DNA of 64,000 bases from Rhizophagus irregularis (lineage: Eukaryota > Glomeromycota > Glomeromycetes > Glomerales > Glomeraceae): the NCBI RefSeq assembly GCF_026210795.1, contig NC_089435.1, positions 4,278,001-4,342,000 of the forward strand. The letters run 5' to 3'. The translations under genes were made by a program, and so were the position numbers. The notes beneath the pieces are model-generated. The model did no database searches, was not told the DNA's origin, and saw nothing but the letters and a program-made list of their open reading frames with translations. Shown in pieces: positions 12,965 to 23,730 of this stretch (the first letter of the stretch is position 1; each line of letters begins with the position of its first letter).

Positions 12965-14062
12965 ATGGAAAACACGAATTTAAATAACCGTATTATACGA
13001 GACTATTCAACAGGAAATCCTTCAATTATTGACAATAATGAAAACTTACAACACACTTCAAACCCTAATATGAATTTAAACACCTCACATATTAATAATA
13101 TTGATATGACTGCTCTTGCATCTCAAAATATTACGTTTGAATTTTATCTTCCTTTACCAAATGATACACGTATTTATCATGTTACTTATACCGAATTAAA
13201 TTCAGTAGGAATCGCGCAACTTTTGAATAATAGAATTAATTTATCCCACTTTCTCAATCATCGACTTCCACATCATTATAATATACAACATTTAATTCGG
13301 CAAGAAATTGTTCAAAAATCTACCCCGCAGCAATCTTTCGATAATATGGATATTCAACGTAATTTTCAAGAATATTCGGATAATAATGCTTTCGATGTAT
13401 CTTCAATTCTTCCTATTCAACAACCTGTTGATTATCAACAAGATGTCATCCCACAACAATCTTTCGATACTATGGATATTCAACTTAACTTCCAAGAACA
13501 TTCAGATAATAATGCTAATGACGTATCTTCAATCTCTTTTATTCCTGTTGATTATAAACAAGATACCATCTCGCAACAATCTTTCGATAATATAAAATTT
13601 GAATTTTATCTTCCTTTACCAAATGATGTATATATCTATCATGTTACTTATACCGAATTAAATTTAACAGAAATCGCGCAACTCTTAAATAATAGAATTG
13701 ATTTATCTCACATTCCCAATCATAGACTTCCATATCATTATAATGTACAACGTTTAATTCGGCAAGAAATTGTTCAACAATCTATTGGTTATCAACAAAA
13801 CACCGTCCCACAACAATCTTTAGATACTATTGATGTTCAACCGATTTACCAAGAATATTCAGATAATACTAGTGCTTGCGATGTATCTTCAATTTCTCCT
13901 ATTCTACAACCTGTTGATTATCAACAAGATGCCATCCCACAGCAATCTTTCAATACTATGGATATTCAGCCCACAATCCAAGAATATTCAGATAATAATG
14001 CTTACGATGCATCTTCAGTTCCTCCAAACAGTCCTGATGATACCTCAACTACATCAAGCTAA
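12965..14062 (+). CDS. Lineage-specific protein built from two kinds of internal repeats
   Basis: This is an intact single-exon 365-aa protein of unknown function, rich in Asn, Gln, Ser and Asp. It contains two copies of a roughly 62-residue module beginning FEFYLPLPND (about residues 57-118 and 210-272), which also holds IYHVTYTEL and RLIRQEIVQ and looks like a small folded domain. It also contains four to five copies of a roughly 40-residue linker of the form PQQSFDTMDIQ...EYSDNNA.DVSSI...PVDYQQD (about 121-160, 163-200, 282-322, 325-353, plus a stub at 203-209). There is no signal peptide or membrane span. The high similarity between copies suggests recent internal duplication. The neighbours give no functional hint. 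Confidence 0.7.
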   Translation: MENTNLNNRIIRDYSTGNPSIIDNNENLQHTSNPNMNLNTSHINNIDMTALASQNITFEFYLPLPNDTRIYHVTYTELNSVGIAQLLNNRINLSHFLNHRLPHHYNIQHLIRQEIVQKSTPQQSFDNMDIQRNFQEYSDNNAFDVSSILPIQQPVDYQQDVIPQQSFDTMDIQLNFQEHSDNNANDVSSISFIPVDYKQDTISQQSFDNIKFEFYLPLPNDVYIYHVTYTELNLTEIAQLLNNRIDLSHIPNHRLPYHYNVQRLIRQEIVQQSIGYQQNTVPQQSLDTIDVQPIYQEYSDNTSACDVSSISPILQPVDYQQDAIPQQSFNTMDIQPTIQEYSDNNAYDASSVPPNSPDDTSTTSS

Positions 14063-14216
14063 ACCCAAATTATAATTTATAGTATTAAGCTAGTATGTCA
14101 TTATATGCTTTAAGAAAGATGTCATATTTATATGTTACAATATGTTAATATAAATTCAATATTTATATGATTCACCGAATAAGTTTTTTTTAAAGAGTGG
14201 ATTTGATAGATTTACA

Positions 14217-14217
<1 letters not shown>

Positions 14218-14250
<33 letters not shown>
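14218..14250. repeat. (ATT)n microsatellite
   Basis: About eleven uninterrupted ATT units lie shortly after the 3' end of the preceding gene. Confidence 0.9.
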
Positions 14251-14722
14251 TTATACCATCCCCATTTTCAATATTATCCGGTTATCTGGTATTTTTTTTT
14301 GTCCAAATATACTAGACTACACAATTTTTGAGAATGACGATAATCTATTTTAAGAATAATTTATTGAGATTAAACGAACTTCTATTTATTACTCTCCTTC
14401 AAGGGTATAGGGAATAATGTGTAAGATATATAAACGTGGGTTCTTGTCATACTTCAGAATTATTATTATTTATTTATTTTTTCTTTTTTATAAAAATAAG
14501 TTATTTCTCTCTTCTCGTTTAAATTCTATGTTTAAGTTTCCTTAAAAAAATAAAATAAAATGCTTTTTTTCGAATATTAAATTAACACATGATTTAGCAA
14601 AATCCTCGTTTAACTATTTTAATATAAAAGTTGGTTTAGTTTTATGTGAATACAAACCTAGTTATAACGCTAAAAGTGGTTGGTTAACTGAGTTCGGACA
14701 AATTGATTTGGCACAGCACTGC

Positions 14723-14952
14723 AGTACCACAGTAAGTGGGTAAATCTTACCACACCACCTCGCGTAGTACAGGTGATGATTTTGTCACATGGTCACGTGA
14801 TGGCGGCGGCCTCGTTGTTTATATGACTTAGAAATTTTTTTGCGGTCTGATCTCTATTTGTCACTTGCATAAAGTGTTATGCACTTTATGCAGTGTAATC
14901 AACACTTTTAATATTCGTAACACGGTGGTAAGATTATCCCAGTAAGTGTCAG
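14723..14952. mobile_element. Probable TIR MITE
   Basis: Near 14728 the sequence AGTGGGTAAATCTTACCAC occurs. Near 14925-14947 its imperfect inverted counterpart GGTGGTAAGATTATCCCAGT occurs, enclosing about 230 bp without an open frame. A local palindrome GCATAAAGTG...CACTTTATGC lies inside at about 14868-14892. No target duplication could be fixed, so the boundaries are approximate. Confidence 0.45.
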
Positions 14953-15545
14953 TTTCTTTTATTTTTTTATGCTTAATTAATATATTTTATACCATAAATT
15001 TTTTATGCCTATCTACTATTTATTTATTTATTTAAAAACCAGGTGAATTTTATTTATTATATTTTTTGAGGAACCGGTTTTTTCTTTCATTAAAACAGGT
15101 TTTATTATTTATGAAAGTAAATTTTTGGTTAAGAAGGAATTTTTATAATAATCAATAATTTTATTATTGATTTGTTGGATCCAAAATTTGACCTCACGTG
15201 CTATTTTTATTTTTGCAGAACGAAATATATATATAAGAATACATTATAAAATCTTGTGGATATGTAAATAACAAATTTAATAAAAATCTAAAATTATAGC
15301 TAAAAGAATTCTGTATGGCTGTATCACCGTTCATTGTATACAGCAATTGTATACAGTACACGAGCGAGCGATACGCAATTTTAAGAAATCAAACTTGAAC
15401 AATTTGAAATACATCTTTTAATACATCGTTTAAATGTAACACAATCTTTGCTATACTTAAAACAATTTTTTATACAAGTAAGAATACCAAAGATATTTTG
15501 ACATGTAAATGGTGTTGATAAATTTCCATTTGAGATTGACATTTT
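14953..15545. other. Spacer, no gene seen
   Basis: AT-rich sequence without supported features. Confidence 0.5.
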
Positions 15546-15738
15546 TCAATATCTTTTTTCAGGCAGTCCATGTTCAAATAAATGAGCTGAAGTTTCTCTG
15601 AGTTCTTGAGCATCAGATGTAACAGATTCTTTGGATTGAAATTTTTCAAGATCCTTGAAAGGAGTTACCAATCCGGTTATGGCAAAAAAAAGCGAGAATT
15701 GATAAGAGAATAAAGATGAGTAAAGTGATACGACTCAT
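15546..15738 (-). pseudogene. Small secreted-peptide gene with a one-base frameshift
   Basis: From the start codon at 15738-15736 the frame encodes a strong hydrophobic leader (MSRITLLIFILLSILAFF). It then runs into a stop because of an eight-A run (15684-15691 on the plus strand). With one base fewer the frame continues without interruption to a stop at 15546. That would give a 63-residue product with a 22-25-residue signal peptide, a short polar body and the C-terminus GLPEKRY. The clean continuation suggests either a recently broken gene or a homopolymer error in the sequence. It is too short for most gene finders. Function is unknown; the size and leader suggest a secreted peptide. Confidence 0.5.
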
Positions 15739-16048
15739 TTTTTTTTTATTTAGGAGTATTTTTTTTTTATAAAAGAGTCAGCGTGAGTTGTCTTTTTTAA
15801 AAAATGAATTTTTTTATTTGAATTTTAACAATTTTGGAATTTTTTGAATATTTTTAAAAATCATCTATTGATACCAGTATTTGGTAACAAAAGTAATATA
15901 TTTAGAGTTTGATTTGAATTTTCGTGACTTTAGACTTTTTTGGCTTATTATCTTGATCTTTTGTGGCTAAACTTTCCTTAAAGTTATAGAAAAGCGAAAT
16001 TATCAAAACCTATAATCTATTTTTAGCGACAAAAAATTTTAATCGTAT

Positions 16049-16553
16049 ATATGTTGTGCCTCAGATCGATTCATGCCTCAGATTGAAGCTCACGCACCTC
16101 ACATTGAGATTGTCACCTGACGCACCTCATTTGAATCATTCAATAAAGTCTGTTATAAGTAAACTTTTTTTCTCAATAATTAAACCACTTTTTGTAACAT
16201 AAACAAACTTGTGCGCCATAATGAGTTACATGTTTCCTGAAATCTTTATGTAAATCTGATTCATATTGAAGTTTATACTTGTATTTTATCTGAAAAATCA
16301 TTAAATTTTAAGTCATTTTTCAAATGAAAAGATTTAATGAGCATGATTCTAATTAATCTGAAATTTTAGGATTGTATACTTAAAATAATGATAAATAAGT
16401 TTACTTAGTACTTAAAAATACATTAAAATTGGAAATTTTGATGTTTAATTATAGCTCATTTTTATTAGCAATTGAGGTGCGTCAGATGACAATCTCAAAC
16501 TGAGGTGCGTGAGCTTCAATCTGAGGCAAGAATCGATCTGAGGCACAACATAT
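16049..16553. mobile_element. TIR element (non-autonomous), about 505 bp
   Basis: The left arm begins ATATGTTGTGCCTCAGATCG and the right arm ends with its reverse complement. The inverted arms are about 87 bp long with only a few mismatches, and both carry GAGGTGCGT/ACGCACCTC words. The AT-rich core of about 330 bp has no open frame. The ends lie in TA-rich sequence, compatible with a TA target duplication (Tc1/mariner-like), but this cannot be proven. Confidence 0.8.
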
Positions 16554-19500
16554 ACATATATTATATATTATGATTTATGAAACCCGTAATATTATAGACA
16601 ATAAAATAATGTAATTTAGTAATTATTTGATTTATTAATTAACGTTACAACTTGATAATCTTGATTATAAATTTATTGAAATTCGTAGATGAAAATATTA
16701 ATTCAAAGTTTATAAACTTATTTTTATCCAAAATTCGATTTAATAGAAATATTATTTATAATTATTTACCAATTTTGATACTAATTTATCTCCTTTATTT
16801 GTCTTACTATGAGAATGTTACCTCATAAACTACAGTAGTCAGCTGACGATATTATCATTGAATAAGGTGATTTAATTTTCATTTAAAATAATGCAGGCAT
16901 GTGATCTAATTTAAAAAAAATTGCGAATAAACATTTATATGATTCAACATTTTTATTGAGAACATACTAGTTATTATAAAACTGCACAGAAAAAGCGTAA
17001 GGAAATAAACTTTCATTTGATTGAGATTGTCAATAGAAATAATAATTAGCCCTAGTCACAGATCTTCAAGACGCTTTCTGCGTAAAATATTGTGTTTCCT
17101 AGGAACGGAAATTACCCGTTGGCGTTCTGACTTCTGAGTCAATTTTCCACTAGCTTGTATCCAAAAAGTGAAACATGTACATAATATAAGGATTTCCCAA
17201 ATAAAATGCTATCTAATTTATTTACCTAACACTTAACCTCTACTCGAATGAAATCTTCTACCACCAATTTGTGAATGGAATCCTGGTTGAAGAATGAAGA
17301 GGATTCGTAGTCTAACCTAGTAACTTATTAAGCGACTGACAATATGGTTAACCATATCCAAATAAATGATCGACCTTAAAAACTTTAACGACAGGATGTT
17401 CTTTAAACCTTCACTGTATAAAGTCCAAAACAGCTCAAAGTGAATATTTATTTTGACCTTCCTAAGGAGACATCCACCATACGTTTTATACCTGTAACAA
17501 TAGAACTAATTATCTCTTGTTTTTATATATGTCTGGAAAACAAGCGAACGTCTCTTACAAACCAAAGCATCAAACCAGATAATAAAATTATGCAAACTCT
17601 TTATAAAAAATAAGTCCCTATGTCTTAACTCAGTTGATTTGGCATGTGAGGCTTAATGTTCTGTTTTATTAATTTACACATCATTTCACATAAATGTATT
17701 AACGGCTTGTTTATTTCACGTCAAGCAATTGATAGTAAAGAACTGAAGTCAAAATACTAAAGATAAAAGAGATAGTAAGGAATTTAGTTAAATAAGGATG
17801 TAACGTCATATTATGGAAAAATATTGAAAAAGTGCCGTATTTGTAATAGATCTTGTTCCGTATATATTACGTGACTATTCATTTTTTATTGTAATAAGGG
17901 AAATGTCGAATATTGAATTTTCTTTTAAAGATAGAATAAAAGACAAGCAGGAAAATATAGTCAAACCTCGACCGATAAAATTTCCGTGTCCATTTCACAA
18001 TTGATAAAAAAAAATCTATATTATATGTGATCCGATATTTTATGTTACGCTAGTATTACTTGGCCAACACTAACAATTTGGCTGAAGTTATAAAATTTGA
18101 ACTTTTTGCGCCATCTTAATTCTGGTCAGAATTACATTTTGGAATTACAATCTGGCCCACATTATGGTCCCAATATTTTTCCAGTATCAGTACATTGAAA
18201 GTTTGGCTGTAGCAACATATTAAGATTCATTTCTTGTTTAAAATGCCTTCATTGGACATTATTGATATTATTGGAATTTACTAAGAACTTCGAATTTCGT
18301 TAATATTGTAGAAAAATTCTGCATATCGTTTGTGCATTCGGGAACCATCACTTGATACACGTCTATAATTTAAAAATAATATTAAAATCTATATAAACCT
18401 AAAATTAAATAATAATAATAAAATAATAATTACGCTAAAATTTAATAGTATAAATATTTATGGATGTTTTTTTTAAAAAAAAAATAAAATAAAAAAATTC
18501 AGTTATAAATAAATATTAAAGATGTAATAATAATAAAATTGACCCAGCATTATGAATTTGGCCGAAATTAAGCAATTGTCGTAATTTCGAGCAGTAATCC
18601 GAAATTAGGATTACGACCCAAGTTGTAATCCAAATGCCGTAATTGTTACTTACGGCAAGCAACACTAGTATATATGGATAAATTTATCCATGAATCACAA
18701 TTAAGCGCAAAGATAAATTTAAATTTTGTGAATCTTATTTTTTTTTTTAAAAAAAATAAAATAAAATTTTAATATTTATTAATTTCCTTTTCAGAATTCT
18801 CCCCTCAAAATTTCTATCATATTAATAATGAACAAAATCAAATCCTCATGATTTCTTTTCGCGAGCTATCTTTATTTTATTAGACTTAAATTATTAAAAA
18901 TTTATAAATTTTTTAATTTTACTTAATTCGCAATTACTGTAAAAATCTCGGTAAAAATATTTGGAAATTTTGGAAATTAGAACAATTTTACTCTACAGTT
19001 TCAACGCTAATTAAATAAACGTGAAGTCATCAATACTATTTTTATTTTTATTCTATATAAAATAAATAACAGTTAATCGTAACAGAGGTAAAGAATAGAA
19101 GTATCTTATGTTTTGCGAGTGATATATCTGTTATAGTATAAATATTTTTGATTATATGTAAGAAGGAATAATTAATGCTAATTACTTTAATGTAAAATTT
19201 TGTGGAGGGAATAGAAATTGGATATATAATGTGAAGATTATAGATTTGAAATTTTACGTAGATAATTAACTGGTCTTATGTAAAATCATCGAAATCATTT
19301 TTTCTGAAAATAAAAAAAATCTAAAATTTAGCATTTAATGGTACTTAAAAAAACAAACAAATATTAAAAATTAGATTTGTTCTTATAATAAAAATTATAG
19401 TTATTCTTTGTCTATTTTCTATTTTTATTTTTTATTTTTAATATTTTTATTTATTATTTTTTTTTAGTTCCGAAATAGGACGGGTCTAAAGCGAAGTAGT

Positions 19501-20397
19501 ATCATGTGATCTGATATTGAAATTACAGCATCAAGAAATTAATTACAAATAATCTTTCATGCACTGAAAAAAAACTGAAAACAGAAGCGTGACATGAATG
19601 ACGAATTAATAAGGTTGTCACGTAACACTACTTCAACTTTAGCGCCTCCCTAAAATGGTAAATATTCTAAATAACAAAAAGAAAATTAATTACACAATTT
19701 ATATATATATATATATATATAATGGCGTTGCATTAGATAAAGTTTGAGTAATAATTTCTTCTAAGCTTCCATTTAATCTTTTTTCTAAATATTTTTTTTC
19801 TATTATGTTCATCAAACGCATAAATTAAGGGGTTAGCATAAAAGAATTCAAAATAGTTCGTTTATAAGGTGTCTTTAGATAAGTCGTAATCCATTAAAAG
19901 TAAGTGAATTTGCCAATTTCTTTATATTCAATTGTGTATAATGATCTAGCTATTATTAGGATTTCATTTGTTCGAAACAATGATCGGCACTTTTTTTTTA
20001 CAAAGCAAAAATACAAGGCAAAAAGGAAAAGATCAAATGATCGTATTCATAAATACCATTTTAAGATGATTATTTGATTCTAGATAAATTCAAAGAATGC
20101 AAAATAGTTTTCTTTTACATTTACATTTAATGCATGTTTTTTTTTTACAAAATATAAATTATTGATAACGGAATTTAAAACTATTTCACATGTATTATTG
20201 TTAACTGATCGCGTGTAAAAAATTTTTTTTTTCGTATTACAATTAAATATTTGATATGATAAATATAGAACAGGCTTTTTCAATAAATAGTTTTAATAGA
20301 ACATATAAATTATACAATTTTTTTAATAAAAAAAAAAATATCAAGAAATAAATATACATATATATATATACATATATACTATACATCAATATCTTAT
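16554..20397. other. Long intergenic stretch with small palindromic repeats, no gene seen
   Basis: No supported coding region. Two segments (about 18060-18190 and 18537-18665) carry clusters of TTGGCC(G/A)AAATTA, TCTGGTCAGAATTAC and GTAATCC words, related to the GGCCAGAATTA palindromes elsewhere in the window. An (AT)n run lies at 19700-19721. A minus-strand open frame at 20080-20283 is AT-rich and unconvincing. Confidence 0.5.
19700..19721. repeat. (AT)n microsatellite
   Basis: About eleven AT units without interruption. Confidence 0.85.
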
Positions 20398-22079
20398 CTA
20401 ATTTGTAGGTTTTACATCTTGTCCTGCAATAACTCCTTCTTCTTTTCCATCAGGAATGTTATTCACTTTATTATTTTTATTCCATTTGCGTAAAATAAAG
20501 ATTCCAACCAATAAGCAAATACCACCAATTAAACTTCCTATGACCGAATAAATTATAACAAGTTTATTACTACTATTATTAATATTACTAGTTGAAGGTG
20601 TTATTGATTGTACTCGTGATTTTGATGGAACAGGATCAAAGATATGTGACCATTCATACATATCATTATTTTTAATATCAAGAAATAAAACATCGCTGTC
20701 GTTTGAATTTTCATAACCAGTTCCTATTAAAAAAAAAATAAGTTATATTCTTTTGTTATCCAATTAAATTTGACAATACTGAATAATAACATATTTACCA
20801 AATGTTACAACCATATAATCGGAAATTACATTTGCTTTGTGCCAATATCTGGATGCTGGAATTTCTCCAATGACAAAAGGAACTTTCCATTCAAAATTTG
20901 TTAAATTTAATACATAAAGTGCATCTTTAGAACTAATGCCAAACCCTCCAAAAATGATCACCCGATTACCGTCCAATCCTGAAAAGTGAAAATATAATAA
21001 ATAATTAATCAATCAAAGATTTAATCAAATTCATTTGTATGTTATAAATATTTACCAAGAACAGCGGAAAAAGCATCTCTTTTAGAAGGTATTTTTCCGG
21101 AAGTCATCTAAATTTAATAAATCATTTTAATTAAAGAACCTAATTATCATTGTAAATTCACAATTTATTAAATGTTAAATTACTTTTTTGCTCCAAACAT
21201 CATTAATTGTATCATATAAATAGACCTATTAAACAAATAAAATGCCATTGAGTGTTTAAATATTACAAATATGATAATAGTTTACTAGTATATAACAATT
21301 AGATATAGTACCTCATCTAAAGGTAAATGATCACCACCATTTACGCCACCTAAATGATAATTACTCAAATATTAAGTATAGAACCTAGTATTAAGTTAAA
21401 ATATAATTTATTACTTACCAATATAAATGATGTTATTATTATTCGGTAAAAAAGTCGCTCCATAATTTCTCCTTGGAGATGGCGCATTAATTGAATTTCC
21501 TTTTTTCCAACTAAGATTTATTGTATCTAAGATAAGCATATCATTTAAATCGCCATCAATATTATTCGTTGCTCGTCCACCAAATAAATACATTTTTTTC
21601 TTATGGTCTACAACTCCTTGTAATTGATTTTTTCCAATAATAATATCATTATTAGTTGTTTTTAGACTGGTCCATAAATTCGTACGTATATCAAATGAAT
21701 AAATTAAAGGATCAGTAAAATTATCTGAATTTCCGGTATACAAAATCAACTTTTCATTATTTGTACCACCATTGACAGCCGCAGCACCTCTATGTGACGG
21801 AACAATATTAATACTTGTTTCATTATTCCAATACATATTATTAACATAAAGCGGAGCATCAAATTTATAATAAAAAAATTGTTTTCCTGTATCATTATCA
21901 TAATTGCTACGACCTCCCAAAATGTACAAGTTAGAATTAATAAATGTAGCTGTATGAAGATATCGTCTCAGATGATCATCGTGAAACTTTGGTTTAAAAT
22001 TTCTCATTTGACCATTTATTTCAACTAATAGTTGAATTAAAATCCATAACACGATATATACCGAAGAATTCTTTATCAT
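20398..22079 (-). CDS. Kelch-repeat receptor-like protein with signal peptide and C-terminal membrane span
   Basis: Six exons were joined by hand: 22079-21419, 21349-21312, 21225-21184, 21107-21056, 20978-20799, 20723-20398. All introns have GT/AG ends, and the lengths sum to 1299 nt, giving 432 aa with no internal stop. Residues 1-23 form a signal peptide. Kelch blades follow with LYILGGRSN, KMYLFGGRA, NIIYIGGVNGG and RVIIFGGFG, which together suggest an extracellular beta-propeller. A Ser/Asn/Thr-rich stalk leads to one membrane span at about 379-402, then a short charged tail. This makes it a type I membrane protein, probably binding carbohydrate or protein at the cell surface. The ligand is unknown. 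The propeller is split by very small exons (38, 42 and 52 nt). Confidence 0.9.
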
Positions 22080-22441
22080 GATAATATACAGTATGTTTAA
22101 AAATAGTATAGTAATGAAATACAGCAGTATGTTAAAATATGATGAAACGAAGTGTGTTTCAAAAGAAAGTTTATATTTTTAGTGAACGTTACTACATAAA
22201 TATAAGTATTTATTTATTGCTCTAAACTTAATTTGGTACGAACTCATCTTTTTATCTATCCAAGGAAAATAGTAAATTGGCGTTCGGTCGTTTCAATCTA
22301 TGTCGATCATATACAGTTAAAATTTTTTTTTTTGATAATCGGTATTTTATTTCAATAAAAAGATCTTTTTTTTTCTTGTTTATTATTTAACAATAAACAA
22401 TCTTTATCTTTAAATCACGTTAAATGAGTTCAATTTTCGAA

Positions 22442-22575
22442 TTAAGGTAACATACATGCATGTGTAAATGAATCCCTAGAAGGTCCATCATTTGCCATTG
22501 TCGTACAATTCTGCTGACCATATGAATATTTGATTGTGTTCAATTGTGTAGATACTAAATTTGTAACTTTACTCG
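22442..22575 (-). pseudogene. Possible terminal exon of an unrecognised gene
   Basis: After a good acceptor (GGTTTTTTAG, ending at 22576) an open frame of 43 codons runs to a stop at 22442 with a protein-like composition, including YSYGQQNCTTMANDGPSRDS. No matching upstream exon was found, so this may be a fragment or chance. It lies between the Kelch and tetraspan genes on the same strand. Confidence 0.25.
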
Positions 22576-23007
22576 CTAAAAAACCTGAATGTGCCTAAAC
22601 CTATTTTTGATTGAATGTATGTTATCTAATTGGATAAAAAAAAAAATTGGTTTAATGACAGTAATTTCGATATTTTAAATAGATTTTACTTATGACTGAC
22701 TTTTTTTAAAAAAAAAAATTAAATAAATAACTTATAACTTACGATCTATTTAAATAAAAAATGTTTTAATAATAAATTAATAAATTTTTAATAGTTTTTC
22801 AGTATTGATAAATTTATTTTCAAAATAACAGTTTGAACATGACATTACTCGTTTATAATATATGGTTTTATAGTAAAGATTATTATAGATTTATTTAATA
22901 ATTATTACAATAAAATATACAAATATTCTGAATATTTAAATAACTATATAACAAATATGAACATTTAAATAATAAAAAAAGAAAAAACAAAATTTACAAT
23001 CTGAAAA

Positions 23008-23730
23008 TTAACAAAAACAACAACCCTTTTGTTTTACTTTAACAGTTAAATTTCGACTTCTGCAGGCTAAACAATTGGATATCAACATGAATATCAAATC
23101 TGCAATTGCAAGGCCAAATCCTGGTCCAAAATTTTTATTAGGACTTATCACTCCACCAGTAGTTTTATTAAAGTTTTGTTCAAACTGTTCTTTTTGACTA
23201 TTATCATCTTTAAAAATGAGGATATCACCTATAATCGCTAAAAGAATGACGATAGATCCAATTATAGAAATGATTGCAAAAACTCTTTGAATACAACCAT
23301 CTTCAGAAGGATTACAAATTGAAACAATGCCAATAATAACCAATACTAATGATACTATTAAGGCTAAAAAAACAATATGTATTCATTAATAATAATCTTT
23401 TTTAGGAAACTTATATTACATTAAATATATTTACCAATTGGATGCATAGCCCCCAGGAATCTTGTACCAGAATGTCCAAAATCGCCAATGAGACCACCTT
23501 TTGTACAAGTAAACAAATTTTCAAGATCTTGTAATTTAAAATTTTCGTTAATGTTATCATGTACGCAAGAACCGTATAATCCCAATTGTGTTGTTATATT
23601 ATTAATTTCATATTTCATAATGAAAATTGATTGAATAACGGTTGTACCCAAGTTCACTAGTAAGAGAAAGATAAACGAGCCTAGAGAAAAAAAAGGCTGC
23701 TAAAATGTTTATGGTTTTAGCAGAGACCAT
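23008..23730 (-). CDS. Four-span membrane protein, SUR7/PalI (claudin-like) type, with a one-base frameshift
   Basis: Exon 1 is 23730-23435 and exon 2 is 23363-23008, with a GT/AG intron between. The predicted product is 216 aa once a single extra base in an eight-A run (23687-23694, plus strand) is discounted. Without that, the first membrane span is cut. Spans lie at about residues 8-28, 91-115, 124-149 and 180-199. The first loop has LGLYGSC (C55) and a second cysteine at C75, the claudin/SUR7 loop pattern. The tail ends in KGCCFC, which could be lipid-modified. SUR7/PalI proteins act in plasma-membrane domains or pH sensing. The exact role here is unknown. The frame break may be a sequencing error or a recent mutation. 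Confidence 0.65.
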
